The position numbers and the translations under genes are program-made. From Pinus tabuliformis (taxonomy: Eukaryota; Streptophyta; Pinopsida; Pinales; Pinaceae): a stretch of 64,000 bases of DNA. The DNA is taken from assembly GCA_031772625.1 (NCBI GenBank), contig CM062812.1:729528300-729592299 (forward strand), read 5' to 3'. Shown here in pieces: positions 48,683-61,786 of the stretch (positions within the stretch are counted from its first letter, which is position 1; every line of letters begins with the position of its first letter). The notes beneath the pieces were generated by a model. It did no database searches, had not been told where the DNA came from, and saw only the letters and a program-made list of their open reading frames with translations.

Positions 48683-50702
48683 TGGAATAGTAAGAGTGGG
48701 GGGGAGAGGGGTGTGAATAAATATTTCATTTTTTCATACAATTTAAGCATCACAAACATTAACAAATCAAATCATATGAATATTAAATAAGAAATATTTG
48801 AACAATTTATCTATATTACAAAGGAGGCTACAAATTCTAGTTTACTAACTATAATTGGAATGTCTACAACCCCAATATTTCCTAGATCCCACTAGAAGGA
48901 GGTGACGATGTCCAAAAGGAAGCTACAACTTCCTTCTCTATTACCACCCTACCACCCTTAACGAATAGAAAAGTTAACAACTATTTTGGGCTCTTTTACT
49001 AAGGATTGTGACCCAAATACGACAATATACAATCACTACTATCTCTTCATAAACATATTTAAGTTCATATATGCTCCCATAAATATGTGATATAACTCTA
49101 ACCTCCAACACAAAAATTTAGATTCGAATTGATACCTTCAATCAATTGCTTTAGATATTCCTTAGAGCATACCTTGGATTTGTTATAAATTAAATAATGC
49201 AGCAATGGAAGACATAAATATTGTAGAAATACAAAAAAATAAAATCATAAAACAAGAGAGACACACATATATGTGGTTCACCCAACTTAGTCTATGACCA
49301 TGGTGAAAAAACTAGTCCTTCCTTTTATATTATCTAGTAAACTAAAGGGATACAAAATACAACATACCCACTATAACTTCCACATCACTCTGACACAATC
49401 TCCTCCATTTTCCTCACATGAAATTATACACATCGACAATACAATTCCATGATATAAACCGAGGGTTTCCTTCTACAGAAAAAAAACCCTCAAATTAACT
49501 TCACTTCCACCATAAGATATGCCACCTAATGAATGACTTAGATTGACTATGAAATTACAATATTTTATAAGGCAATTTTTGACACCTCTAGACCCCATTG
49601 ACGGTACTACTAGGGGGGCTATCCCCCCAACACCCTCCGATTAGGGACTAGGATTAGAACACTCCTCAAAACAAGACCTCTAAATATGAAAAGGCTATTG
49701 ATATACATCAAGACATAACTCAGATCTACTTCAAGACTTATACGAGGATGACATCAAGGTCTACCGCAAACTTCTAAAAAAACGACTTCAAGATCTTCTC
49801 CAAACCTTTACAAGAGTAACTCAATATTTACTCCAAACTTCTACAAGAATAGTTTCAAGATCTGCTTCAAACATCTACAAGAAAAACTTCAAGATCTCCT
49901 TCAAAATTATACATGAATAAATTAAAGGTATGCTCTAAACTTCTAAAATATTTTTTCTAATAAGAACTTAAAAAATTATGACAAAAGTACTTCCATATAT
50001 AGCCTCCCCAATTTGGCCTCTCTTCACTTCTTCGCTTGTTTCAACAAATCCAAATTTTCCTTAAGTGAATTGCTAAAATGTCTCCTCTTCACGCCTATAC
50101 ATAGTGGATTTAGGTTCTATAGTTGGCTAACTAGTCCACTGATTGGGTCAACTTGTCCATTGGTTGGACTAGCCTGTACAAATAGAAAAATGTATAGTGA
50201 ATAATTAAAAAATCATTTCTCCTCAATTGTGAGAAGTTAGAGATATTTCCATATACCATTTGAAAGGTCATGGAATAGGCTTTCAAACCATGTATGTTAT
50301 ACTTACATTGGAGCTAGGTGAATGGAGTAAAATTGCATTCAAAGATAGGATATCCAGAAGGACCATAAAAAATATAGATATAATTTCAATTCAACTGTGA
50401 GGAGTTAGAGGGAATTCCATGTACAATTCGAAATGTCACAATGAGGGCTAGGTGATGATTTAGTCCTTTCCTTAATTTTTTTTGGATTTTACCAACTTTT
50501 CCTTGATTTTCTTTTGACTCTCACTTTTTCAATGAGGACTAAAATCTTTTTTCTCTTTAGTGATTTTTGAACTGTTATCACATGTTTTGATCATCCCAAA
50601 TTGAGGGCATCATCCCTAAGATTAGTGATTTTACATTAGTGACAACATTTCTCAACAATGACTCATTCACTCTTTGACATCAGTGAAAACTTTCATCCAA
50701 CA
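48683..50702 (-). repeat. 5' LTR of the gag-bearing Copia element (right), with nested solo LTR
   Basis: From tggaatag at 48683 to ccaaca at 50702. After removal of the 475 bases added by the nested insertion it is about 1.5 kb, in line with the left LTR. Confidence 0.75.
49181..49650 (-). mobile_element. Solo Copia-type LTR nested in the right LTR
   Basis: A 470-bp block absent from the left LTR, flanked by the 5-bp direct repeat ggatt (49176-49180 and 49651-49655). It contains atgtggttcacccaac and, on the minus strand, TGTTGGGGGGATAGCCCCCC, strings common in plant Copia LTRs. No internal region is present, so recombination between two LTRs probably removed it. The outer end now reads TA instead of TG on the minus strand. 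Confidence 0.7.
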
Positions 50703-52319
50703 GGCACTTGCATAGCTAGTTCCTTATAGAGGAGAAAGCTGTCTTTTTGACTCCCAAACTGCCAAATATTTTTGAAGTGCTAATATTTTCCCTATACAAA
50801 AAGGTATAAAAATTATGTCTTTGTTTCTTAACCAAATGAATCTAAGTGTAATTTTTTAGATGATTTCGACAATGCCTTATTAGATGGTTTCCACAATGTC
50901 TTAGAAGCTCATGCTAGTTTCATCCAAAAAATATGATTTGCTTAGATAATCTCTTACACCAATACTAGTCTTCCTTTTGTAGATAACTAATAATTGCACC
51001 ATAAATTTAACTTGTTTTCTAGTGTTGTCATCAATCGTTTGCCTTAATTTCCTTTTATAATAATTAGGTTTAAGAAAAAATCCCATGTGTATTGATTCGT
51101 TTTCCAAATCAATCTATTAAGACGGAATAATAAAATGATCGACAAAAGAATTTTGATGTGATTATTGCCGAAAACCATGTTAATAAAGATTGAATATTAT
51201 TTTATATTAACATGCATACTCATAAAAAGACAATACATAATATTTCACTAGTCTAGCATTGGCACTCTTTTATCAATAAAAAATAATTAATGTGTAAAAA
51301 AAATATTCCCAACTAAGTTCCATTTTATATGTATATAATTTTCAAATTAGCCATTCATTTAATTGAAAATTATAGTTTTAATCCATTACAAATTTTGGAA
51401 AATTCATTATTAATTATTAATTACTAATTACAAATTTTAGAAAATTAATTATTAATTATTCAATAGATTTGAAGAGAAACATCACTCAAAAAATAAATTT
51501 TACAAACATTTTTAAAATAACTAATAATGCAATAGCATAGGAAAACCTTTTGGAAAAATTCATTATTAGTTATTCAATAGTTTTGAAAAAAAATATCACT
51601 CAAAACATAAATTTTACAAACATTTTTTTGAATAACTACTAATACAATAACATATGACAACCTTCTCTTGCATTTCTTTATCTCATATATATAGGGATGA
51701 CAACAAGGTAGCTCATAGCCTTTTTAGAAAGTCATTAAAGCTAAATAGGGGTACCTATATCATCTTCATAATTTAGCATGGTCATACACTTGATGTCTCT
51801 CTTGCACCACATACATAATATAGTGGACAATTTAAATCTCTTTGCCTTTTAAAAAATATAGTTTCATGTGAATTTGCCCTCTTAAACTATGGAAAAACCA
51901 TTATACGGGAACAATTGTGCATAGCTTTATATTTGTTATAATTTCAAACAATTTAATTTTATAATAATTTTTTTCTATTAGAGATCATTTTTTTCTACTT
52001 TTCTTTTTTACCCCGTAATAATTCACATTCTTGTTCATTAAAAATTATGATATAGTTTTTAATGTTTTCGATGGATGCAAAATGGATAAAAATTTTAAAA
52101 TCATTGTAACGTACTACATGAATCTTTAACTTTACTAGTATTTCTAATTTTTAAAATTTTAAATCAGGATTGAATTTTATTTATATTTTAAAATGTTAAA
52201 TTTTAAAATTTACTAATATAAAATTTTAAATTTACACATATTTATAATTTTTAGAGTTTTAAATTACCATTAAATTTCATTTATATTTAAAATATGAAAT
52301 TTTAATTTTTTAATTTTCG

Positions 52320-52352
<33 letters not shown>

Positions 52353-52563
52353 CAACTTGCATTTAAAATATTATTTCTAAACTGGTAAACTAGTAAAAAT
52401 TCATTGTACAAACCATTTGAATTTTTAGATCAACATCGATGAGGTGAAATGCTGTCACATCATTTGATCTTCAAAAGTTAGCCTCTATTCTTTATATGGC
52501 ATAAAAGAAAAGTCATTTAAATAAATATATTTGATTTGCATGTTTCAAAGACTGTGCAACAAA
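50703..52563. other. AT-rich, no gene; one tandem repeat
   Basis: Nothing recognised except a diverged duplication of about 114 bp (51441-51554 and 51555-51668, both with attcaatag.ttttgaa and aaattttacaaacattttt) and a (TA)n run at 52322-52352. Confidence 0.6.
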
Positions 52564-53400
52564 GTGCAAATATAAGGCAGGGTACCAATCCCATAAGTAC
52601 ATGTAGAATGTTAATTATTTGTTTTTTCTTAAATGAATTATTAGTATTATGTGATATAATTAATTTTATGAAACTTTATATTTTTTATGATAAAAATAAT
52701 AGTTGTGAATTTATAAATAAATTTAGGATTTTCAAACTACTTAAAATAAATAAATTATTAAAAGATGTAATCTAAAATAAATGAATTATTAAAAACTGTA
52801 ATTTAGTTTGTTTTTACTAAATTTAAAATAAGATTTATTAAAAAAATATTAAATCATTCCGACCACTTTATATCAAAATTTATAAAGAAAAAGTAAAGCA
52901 GTTCAAACAAATTTATTAATGGATGCGGGGCCCCGCCCTGTCCTATAGGGAAAGGACGTTCGGAATCCCAATGTACCGTCTCCAAAAGTCGAACAATTTG
53001 TCCTGAGACGACGCTCAACTCCTGTATTGAAAACTAAACAGTCTGACCGTTGTTGGAGTTCGCCAAACGATTTTGTTTGAAGGAAAATCTTTAATATGTT
53101 GTCGTATAATGGTATTCCATGTCCACTTCAATTAATGTTTTGAAACTTCAATATTCCGTTTCCACTGGATTTAACTATTGCCAGTCTTCCCTCTCCGTCT
53201 CAATTAAACTTTATGCTTCAATAATATATGGACACAGTTTATAAGTTTCTTTACATTATAGTTGTTTTTCTTTTCACATGATTTTAGATGTTAACAAGTG
53301 TTAATAGAGCCAAACCAAGGTTTTAAAAAGAGAAAGTACTATATAGTGAAAAAATAACTGTGGTGTTCAGTTATGGTCTGAATTATAATATCTTTATAAG
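52564..53400 (+). repeat. Dispersed non-coding block, copy B
   Basis: The counterpart of 30541-32400 in the same orientation. Its GC-richer core at 52920-53070 shares aaaggacgttcggaatccca and a segment before tttgtttgaa with copy A. It is shorter and lacks copy A's tandem duplication. Confidence 0.65.
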
Positions 53401-53900
53401 CCCAATATTCTCAGCAATCGTTGGCATCTATGATCAATAATTTAGAAAATATTATTGGACTAAATAAATACATGGAGGCATTAATACCTTGTGGGCCCAG
53501 TGTGGGCATAGATAAATTTGACTATGGAAGAGAATTATTGTAATCAATGTTAACACTCTTGACGTGCTCTGAAATGGGAGCCAAACCTCCAACATTGGTA
53601 ACCTCCACCTTAGTTTTGGTTCAGTTGGCACTGAGAATAAATTAGAAACCCCACTTGGTTTTGGAACAATTTGCAACTATCATATATTGCAGTTCATATC
53701 TACATACAAGGAAGGCAATGAAAACTTACCGATGTATTAAATGTTTGTTCCCTGCACACTCCTATGAAAACCCTTGTGATTCCCGCAAATACAACGAAGG
53801 CAATGAAAACTTACCGATGTATTAAATGTTTGTTCCCTGCACACTCCTACGAAAACCCTTGTGATTCCCGTATGTTTTTCTTCTTTCTCAAGACTTACAA
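53401..53900 (-). other. Possible gene fragment with an 85-bp tandem duplication
   Basis: An 85-bp unit starting gaaggcaatgaaaacttacc occurs at 53711-53795 and again, slightly shorter, at 53796-53872. On the minus strand each unit holds gtgtgcag, then 22 bases, then gtaagttttc: the pattern of an acceptor site, a tiny exon and a strong donor site. To the left, 53676-53452 has an open minus-strand frame without a recognisable domain. This could be a decayed host gene piece or chance. Confidence 0.25.
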
Positions 53901-56900
53901 TTTTTAGACTTTGGAATTATTGTTTGAATTTAATGATCATGGAAGCCAGGATTGAAATAATCTTATTATGTAATTATATTTTAATTAATTAATGAATAAA
54001 ATAAATTATTTGAGAATAATGGGGAAAAAGCATATGAGTAATTGAGATTTTTTTGTTATTCTACTAAAACTATATGTGGTCATGTCTATATAGTTGATTT
54101 TCCAGAAATATTTTCTTAAAATCTCAAAGAGAATACTGGTAATTTAAAAATAACATAATGAGAGAAAAAGATTATGCTAAATATTTAGTTGCAGAAAACT
54201 GTTAAGTTAAATAAAAACTAAAAATAAAAATAAAAACATAACTAGGAAGTGTTATTTAAAAAAAATAATAACCCTAGATAATAAAAAGGTGCATACCCTA
54301 AAAATATGCTGAGAAGAATTATAAGAAAACTACCCATGAATAAAAAGATGTGGTTGACTCCTAAAGGCAAAAGTGTGTGCTTGAGGGAGGTGGTTGACTC
54401 CTAAAGTGAGGGGAATTGTTAGTTGGGAAAAACATATTCTCTCCCTCAATATTCCCAAACACCTGGTTAAGTTCAAATTATTATGATTTTAATACTTACA
54501 CTGAATTATATACATGTTAGTTACTGATAGTATTGTGATGATTGTTCATTAAGATAGAAAGGTAAATAAAATATTTTGTATGAATAAAATATTTGCATGC
54601 CTCGTCAAACATTTTTGGGTTCATAACTGAATATATTTTCTACTAAGAACTACTTTATTAAAAGATATATTATATCTGAAATTATACATATGTGTTTTAG
54701 AGTTAAATTCAGACATATGTAAGTATCTTTGATCTAATTATCAGTAAAGAATCATTAGATACGTAAAATCGTAAGATAGCTGAGATTAAGAAAAACACAG
54801 ATGTGATTGTACGGGTGAATAATTTCATGCATATGATCATGCATACGAGTTTATTTTCTTAGTATATGCATAACATGTATAATTACACACAACTAGCTAA
54901 TCTATATGTTTAGATTTTCATGTATAGACATATAAAGAAGAATGTATAACACAAAATTATGTTTCGAAAAATAGAGAATGGAATTTACTTTAGTAATGAG
55001 ATGGAAGAATCTAAATAATTAATTATGATAGTAGAAAAAGCCTCTATTATCAAATATATATATCAAAAATATAAAATCAAATTGAATGTAACAAAGTGCT
55101 ATTCCCTTTCGGGAAGAAGTACAAAACATGAATTTTTTGGAGCTAGTATGAGTTATAGTAAATAATATGGGGGCAAGGGAACTTTGAATAACAAAGTTAC
55201 TTTATATATCATTAAATCTATTTTATTTCTTTGTGAGTGAGTTTCAAAATTTTTACTAAAATAAAATTTGGTATTATATGTTTTAGTAACTAGATTATAT
55301 AGATACCTTGGTATGTCCTAATTGATTGACTTTAGTGAAGTGGAATAAAGTTTTATATATATACATGAAATATTAATATAAATATGCTTATAGTTTTGTA
55401 TAAAGTTTGGAAACTTTGGAAACTTCCTAATGATTATATTAGAAGAAAAAAGAAATAGCCAAATCATTATGTGTTAATTTATATTAGAACAAGTAGTTAG
55501 TGATAAATTTAAAAGGTTGAAATGAATATAGCTCATACACCAATGAAATAGAATTATATAAATGTAAAAGTAGTATATAAGTCGTGGTTAAGTATGCTAA
55601 TCACTAACTTTTGGAATAGAATGTCATATTTGTAAGTAATTAATGTATTATAGGTTTTCTTATAATGGTGAACTTATGGCAAACCATAAATTATGAGAAA
55701 TAAACTTCAAGAGGAACATTTCAAATACATATACCATTGAAGAAAATAATAACCATTATATATAATAGAATTTAAGGAAGCAATAAATAACTTATGATCT
55801 TTTTATACAAAAATGGATGAAATATTATTTTAAATTATGAGAAACCAAATATAGTGAAATTATTCATTTCATTAAACCTATAAATACAATGAGATGTTCT
55901 ATCCAAAAATATGGTAGTTCCATAACTATGAAAAGTAATAGGCTCTTAAGCTAGCAAAAATAAATTAAAGACCAAAAAGTCCAACAGTCCTAAGAACCCT
56001 CAAGTTCATACAAGTCAAATAAAATTAATCATTAGCAACAAAGCTTTATCAAGGAATTATAATCAAGATTCCTCACTCATAATTTAGACATGAAGTGAGT
56101 AGGCTAGTATGGACAACTTGTCGAAAGAGGAAGATCATATTAGCTCTGGAAATAAGAGAACCATTTAATGAAAATTGAACAACGGAATGCATCCATGTAT
56201 GTGTCATACCTACAACAATATGTAGGAAGAAGTTGAGTTAAAAATAAGAAGGGGATATGTACAGAATTCATGAAATTCTCAATAATGCAATTAACAAAAT
56301 GAATTAAGTGTATACGTGATAGTGAGCTTAAGATTTCCTACTCGATGTAAGTGTGTGTGCAAATAAATTTCACAAATTAATTTAGTTCTATAGGTGTGAA
56401 TAAATCTATCATAAAAAATCAATAGTTAAGTGGAAATGCTATGTAAAAAATTAAAATTCCTTAGCCTAAATAGTCGTGATCGAACGAGTCATAATAAATT
56501 AGTTATCACACAAGGTGGGGTTACAGTGGAAAAACCCCATTTCACAAGAAACATCCTAAAGACAAATTGTTGTCATATTATGAATAAAACTAACCCGAGA
56601 CGAGTCGATAGTGAGCCAAATACTAGCAAGTCTTATAAAAAAATTGAGGGTTAATATCTAATACCATAGGTATAGGTAAGACACCACAGAGGGATTCGAT
56701 AATTAAAATTCCCCAAAATACGGTGACAGAATCCTAAATATAATAGTAAATGAAATAAGCCATATCTCTAGGTTAGGTTTTAGAGATAAACCCGAGGTCA
56801 ACAAATGACAAAAGACCAATAGTTAAAATACTCAAATGCACAATTAAACTAAGTGGAAACCTTACCAAGGTTACTATGCCATAGCCTAGGAAACGGTTGA

Positions 56901-58049
56901 ATAAAAACCCTTGTCACACCCTCTCCTACAAACAATGCAATATTAGTATGATTGTGAGCCATAAAATTAAAAACTAAATGCATGGAAGTCTCAAACAAAT
57001 CAATAATTTGATTACCTTGTGATCGAAACAACATAATAGAACAATGATAGTTGAAACCAGAACTTGTCATTAATCTAAGATAAATTCTTCTGGATTCTTT
57101 CATTTTTATCATAAGAAAAAGTAATAATAATCAACAGATTGAAAACATGAAAAAGAAAAAGAATGATAGTTCTATTGAGAAAAATCACAACAAAAATGAC
57201 AATACCTATGTTATTGGTGTGATAAGGGATTCCTCTAAAGATAAGTGTGTCTAAGTATGGATCCAACAAGAATAACCTGAGCCATATGGCATTAGAAACT
57301 TCAAACACATTCAAAAGTAGAGAGAAACTTTGGTCGTGTAACACCACATGAAATAATCCAAATGAATTGTGACCTAGTGTTTTCTTACCCTATGGAAAAC
57401 CTTGGGAAGGTATCCATTGTCGAATATCAAAATTCAATATTAATTATTGATGTTGTACAAGACAAAGGATCCATGTGAAACCTTAAGAGTAAGTATATCT
57501 GTTCTTATCCATGGTGACACCATGTGTTACGAATGGCCCACATCATACAACAATAATATATAATGTTAAAAGGTTATCATGGTGCATTGGATGAGCTTCA
57601 CATAAGGAAAATTCCTAGTTCCATATACATATTTTTACAACCTTCAAAATTATGTTATATGAATTTATACACGATTCAATAACTATGTCTTGACGGTGCA
57701 ATACCCTAGTAATGTTAATTTAATACAAGGATAAATGCACCTAGGTATATAAGCATAAAATATTGTTGATGGGTTAGGGATGATATTTCACAATGAAATA
57801 CATTATAGTATAGGGGACAGGTTGAACACCACATAAATTTCAAACATTAGATCCATTCATGTAAAGAAGAATAAATCTATGGAAAATATATAGGAGGCAA
57901 TGAGTACCAAGATAAGGACGATGTCACTCTTGTGTTGACTACAATTAAATTAACAATGGAAGGAAGTCCTGGATCCTTTTTATTTAAGAAGAATATAATG
58001 GTGATAGGACTAGAGTATGCATAATTCTACTTATGAGGTATGTTAGATA
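53901..58049. other. Mostly unassigned AT-rich DNA, possibly a long LTR at its right end
   Basis: No coding region is supported. The ORFs at 56430-56654, 56849-57112 and 57075-57347 have no domain. The presence of a primer-like site at 58050 suggests that the right end of this interval is the 5' LTR of a plus-strand element, but its start was not located. Confidence 0.35.
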
Positions 58050-58068
58050 TGGTATTAGAGTGATAGGT
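58050..58068 (+). other. Primer-binding-site-like sequence
   Basis: tggtattagagtgataggt resembles the Met-tRNA site TGGTATCAGAGC, followed by AGGTT as in many plant elements. It implies a decayed plus-strand LTR element, about 160 bases before the next LTR. Confidence 0.45.
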
Positions 58069-58230
58069 TTGAAATTGAGGCCTCAGGGCCAAACCAAAAA
58101 TTTAAGATTAACACAGAAAGTGTTGAATTTTGAAAAGCTAATTATGATTTTGTTGTAATGATTCACATATTTAAAAATAAAAATATTGTAATAATGGCAT
58201 AAAATTATTCTAGATGTCTGGTGAGGGAGA

Positions 58231-60263
58231 TGTGACAACCCTCCTCCCACATCTACCCAAGAAATCGACCAATTGGGCTAAACATGCGACGAGAGGCTAA
58301 TATGATAGGATTCAACCTCCTTGGTGACCTTAAGGAAATGAAATCGATGGAAACACATCAACCATACCTTCCACATCAACAACAACACTCATAGGAGGAA
58401 ACCCAACCACTCAGGCATCCTTCCCCTGGGCCCCATTGTGTTTTTAGACCTCTTGACCTCTGGAAGCTCTCATGCTATGGGCATGCCAGTGTCCAGGGAT
58501 GACTAGATGCTCCTACAAGACTACATGCCTACATCGAGGGGATTTTTCTAGCATACCTGTGCCAACGTCCGTGGAATTTAAGGTACTTTTCTAGTCTAGA
58601 ATTTCGGCCAATGCCCATAACTTATTGTAACTTCCATAATACATTAAACACATGATGACAAGACTAATAAACCAGAAATAAAATTCAATACTAGACCTGA
58701 CCATCCCCAACTGGGACTGTCATTCTCTCAAAAACATAGCATCAATGCAATCTATAGGTCTAGGATACAAGAAAAAACATGAATGACTGAAAACCCTTAT
58801 GGAACCTGAGAAGAAGGATCACCACCTTCTCCCTTGAATTGTTATGAAATAAACTTGGTCTTGCATCCATCATTTTATACATTAAAATAAAATACATGAA
58901 GTAACCATGACATGAACCAGGCAATTGACCATGCTTATAGCCAGCATAAAACAGTGGAAATAATAGTGAAGTAATCAACCATTAAATCCACATATAAACA
59001 AGTATAAAAGCAAGAGAACTTAGCTTTTATTAACTATAGGAAAATCTTACCAGGTTCGAAACTTCCACGTACCACCTGACCGTAGACATGGCCGAACCAA
59101 ATATCTATTTTAGTCAATCACCATGGTGCCATATTCCAAGCCTGAATGTCGGATGTCATGGATAAACCAATCCAAAAACAACCAAGGAAATCCATAAGTT
59201 AAACTACCTCCACCATCACCAAACTGCGATCACATCAAAACCAGTTCTCCTATGACAAAACTTAATCGAACTTGTAATTCCATCTGGAATTCATCACTAT
59301 CCTTGATGAATTTTCTGTCTCCTTGTCTCTCAAGCCTTACCGCAATCCAATCCAAGATCAATAGGCCCTAAATGAAGACACCAACCTCTTAGGCTTTACC
59401 ACAATCCACACTGGATCACTAGGCCATAAACTGAGACTCCTCCCTTATGATTTATCGTGTATCCCACCAAAATCGGTCAAGGGATTCCTAGGCCTTTGGG
59501 AATGAACCTTGACACAACGTCTGCCCCAGATTTTGAAATCCATGTGCCAATTCCAAAGCTCAAAACATAGATAAACATCCAAACACACCATGGCATCCAA
59601 AAAAGGCAAGGTGAAGCTTAAAACTACTTTCATAACCCATTAAAACCATTCCACCGAAAATAATAGAACCATACACCAACATGAATATCCATGCATGTCA
59701 AAATCAACTAGGAAATCACACATGCAATATGTTTCTTGTAAGTATTCATGTTGAAGTTGTTTGATCTTACTCTTCCTTCCTTGATCCTTGCTTTCCTACC
59801 TTCCCCTTTTCTTGTTTTTCCTTCCTTTCTCCAAAGCTAGAGTTCTCTAAGAAAACTCTAAGTGTCGAGGAGAAGGGGAGAGAGAGAGAGAATAATGAGA
59901 GCTCCAAAACTAAATTGAAAAAAAGTTGCAAACTGATCCTCGGAAGCCTTTTTATTAATGAGGCCTATATTTTCTTCATTTTCCATTATTTTCCTTCATT
60001 TTCATCCTCATAGGCATGTTGTGAACTTTCACCTTACTTTTCTCCCAATTTCCTTTAGTTTCATACACAAATGTGCCAAATATGCCTTTTCTCTTTTTTT
60101 ATGCCTTTTCCTTTGCCAATTTCCTTTAGTCATAAACACATTCAGTGATGCCCAGTAGGACATCTTTGGCCAACATTCAACTTGGAAAATGTGTACCTTA
60201 CTTGTGGTCTTTTTTTTCCTTTATTAACTTTTATTACATGGATTTTTCACCAGGGTTGTTATA
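58231..60263 (-). repeat. 3' LTR of a Gypsy element (2,033 bp)
   Basis: The left end is tgtgacaaccc and the right end gggttgttata, an imperfect inverted end pair. The right end lies directly next to a polypurine tract (gggaggg on the minus strand, about 60266-60280) and Gypsy coding sequence. The length resembles that of the 2.7-kb-LTR element at 9371, but the sequence is different. Confidence 0.75.
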
Positions 60264-61380
60264 GAACCCTCCCCTTTGGGGTACATCATCGTCAGTGTTA
60301 AACCACACCAAGACCTCAAGAAAACCACTAAAGGAAAACATATTTGCCATGGATCTTTATAACTTAGCTCGTTGCATTATTTATAATGAAAGACTTGCTC
60401 AAAATCAAAACATCATGACAACATGAGAAGATAACAACCATACCACTTATTGGAGCTTTATGACATAGCTCCTAATGGTATTCACATCCATATATATAGA
60501 TATACCAAAACATCATCAAAACATATGCCAAACATATACCAAACATCAAACCAAAACTTCTTTTCCTCAACTGACAAACAATGAAGGATACATGGCCTTC
60601 ATATGATATGCCATCTTCCATGTAGCTTCTTCAAGTCCAAAGTGCTTCCAATACAATTTAACTTTCTCTATGGCTTTGTTCCTGATGATGATATGCTTTC
60701 GCAACAATATGAAATGAGGCTCTAGCTAGAACTCTCCTTCTTGCTCCACTTGCAATACAAACCAATCAATAACATGATAAACATCCTTTATATACCTCTT
60801 AAAAAATGAAATATGGAAAAGATCATGGACTTTTACTGTTGGAGGTAGTGAAAGTTGATATGCCATTGGTCCAATCATCTCAAGGATCTTAAAAGGCCTG
60901 CAATACTGTGGTACCAACTTGGCACATGATCCAATCCTCAGAGAGATATTCTTGGGCTTCATGCACAAATACACATGCTCCCTAACTTAAAACTCCTTGG
61001 ATACCCTGTGTTGGTCACATAACTCTTCTATCTATCATGTTTTTACTTTATATTCTTCTTTATAACTTGCATTTCTGGTTCCATGTCTACCAATATATCC
61101 AGTCTAATAAGTCTCATGTTCACTGGATCATTGTAGCTGATGGCAGTATTACAACTCCATCAATACAATGACTCAAAAGGACTCATCCTCAATGACTCTT
61201 GGTAACCATTGTTGTATGCGAACTCAACCAATGAAAGATAATTCTCCCATTCCCTCTGTTGGTGCATCATGTACATCATCAGTACATCCTCTAAGTTCCT
61301 GTTGAACCTCTATGTTTTTCCATCTATCTACGGATTGTAGGTTTTAACCCCATACCAAAATTATCTGCATACGAATTCTA
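60264..61380 (-). mobile_element. Gypsy integrase C-terminus and chromodomain relic
   Basis: Minus strand: an integrase segment at about 61330-61150 ([26 protein letters not shown]), then the integrase C-terminal frame at 60974-60726 (CAKLVPQYCRPFKILEMIGPMAYQLSLPP, VHDLFHISFFKRYI, VEQEGEF), then a chromodomain-like part at about 60720-60560 (RNKAIEKVKLYWKHFGLEEATWK). It is the closest relative in this window of the young element's polyprotein end. The upstream pol is missing because the sequence joins a Copia LTR near 61380. It is broken and of intermediate age. Confidence 0.85.
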
Positions 61381-61786
61381 AAACATGGAAAATAAAAAAT
61401 GTGAGAGAATAACACATAAAACACATATACATAGAAATTTTCCCTTGGATCCCAAAACCGGGACTACTAGATTGATTTTTCATTATGTTCCTTTCAATGT
61501 TAGAATACATACTTGTACATGTCGAAGCATCCAATACCATGGACCGAAAACCGTCGCGTCCAAAACCATGGACCAAAAACCATCGCATCCAAAACCATGT
61601 GCGAAAACCATGCACAAAACCATAGGTAGGTCCGCCCAACCTAATATAGGGTCCAATTTTTTTTTTCCCAGGGCACTACCCAAGACCCCGTAGAGGGGGG
61701 ATACCCACCCCCCTCAAACCCCCTGTGAGCCCCCCATTGTGCAATCGGTACAACGAAGGGGGGGAAGAATATAAGACAACCCAACA
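61381..61786 (-). repeat. 3' LTR of the right-hand Copia element (about 0.4 kb)
   Basis: Its start (minus strand TGTTGGGTTG) is at 61786, directly after a polypurine tract (about 61787-61800). The far end, near 61381-61386, is set by the change to Gypsy sequence. A minisatellite of ccatgga.c.aaaacc units lies within it. Confidence 0.7.
61537..61627. repeat. Minisatellite in the Copia LTR
   Basis: Units of about 29 bp starting ccatggacc, followed by shorter units ccatgtgcgaaaa and ccatgcacaaaa. Confidence 0.8.

Noticed and set aside
56430-57347. Three ORFs of 74 to 90 codons as genes
   Set aside because: They are on different strands, without domains, in AT-rich DNA that may be part of a long LTR.
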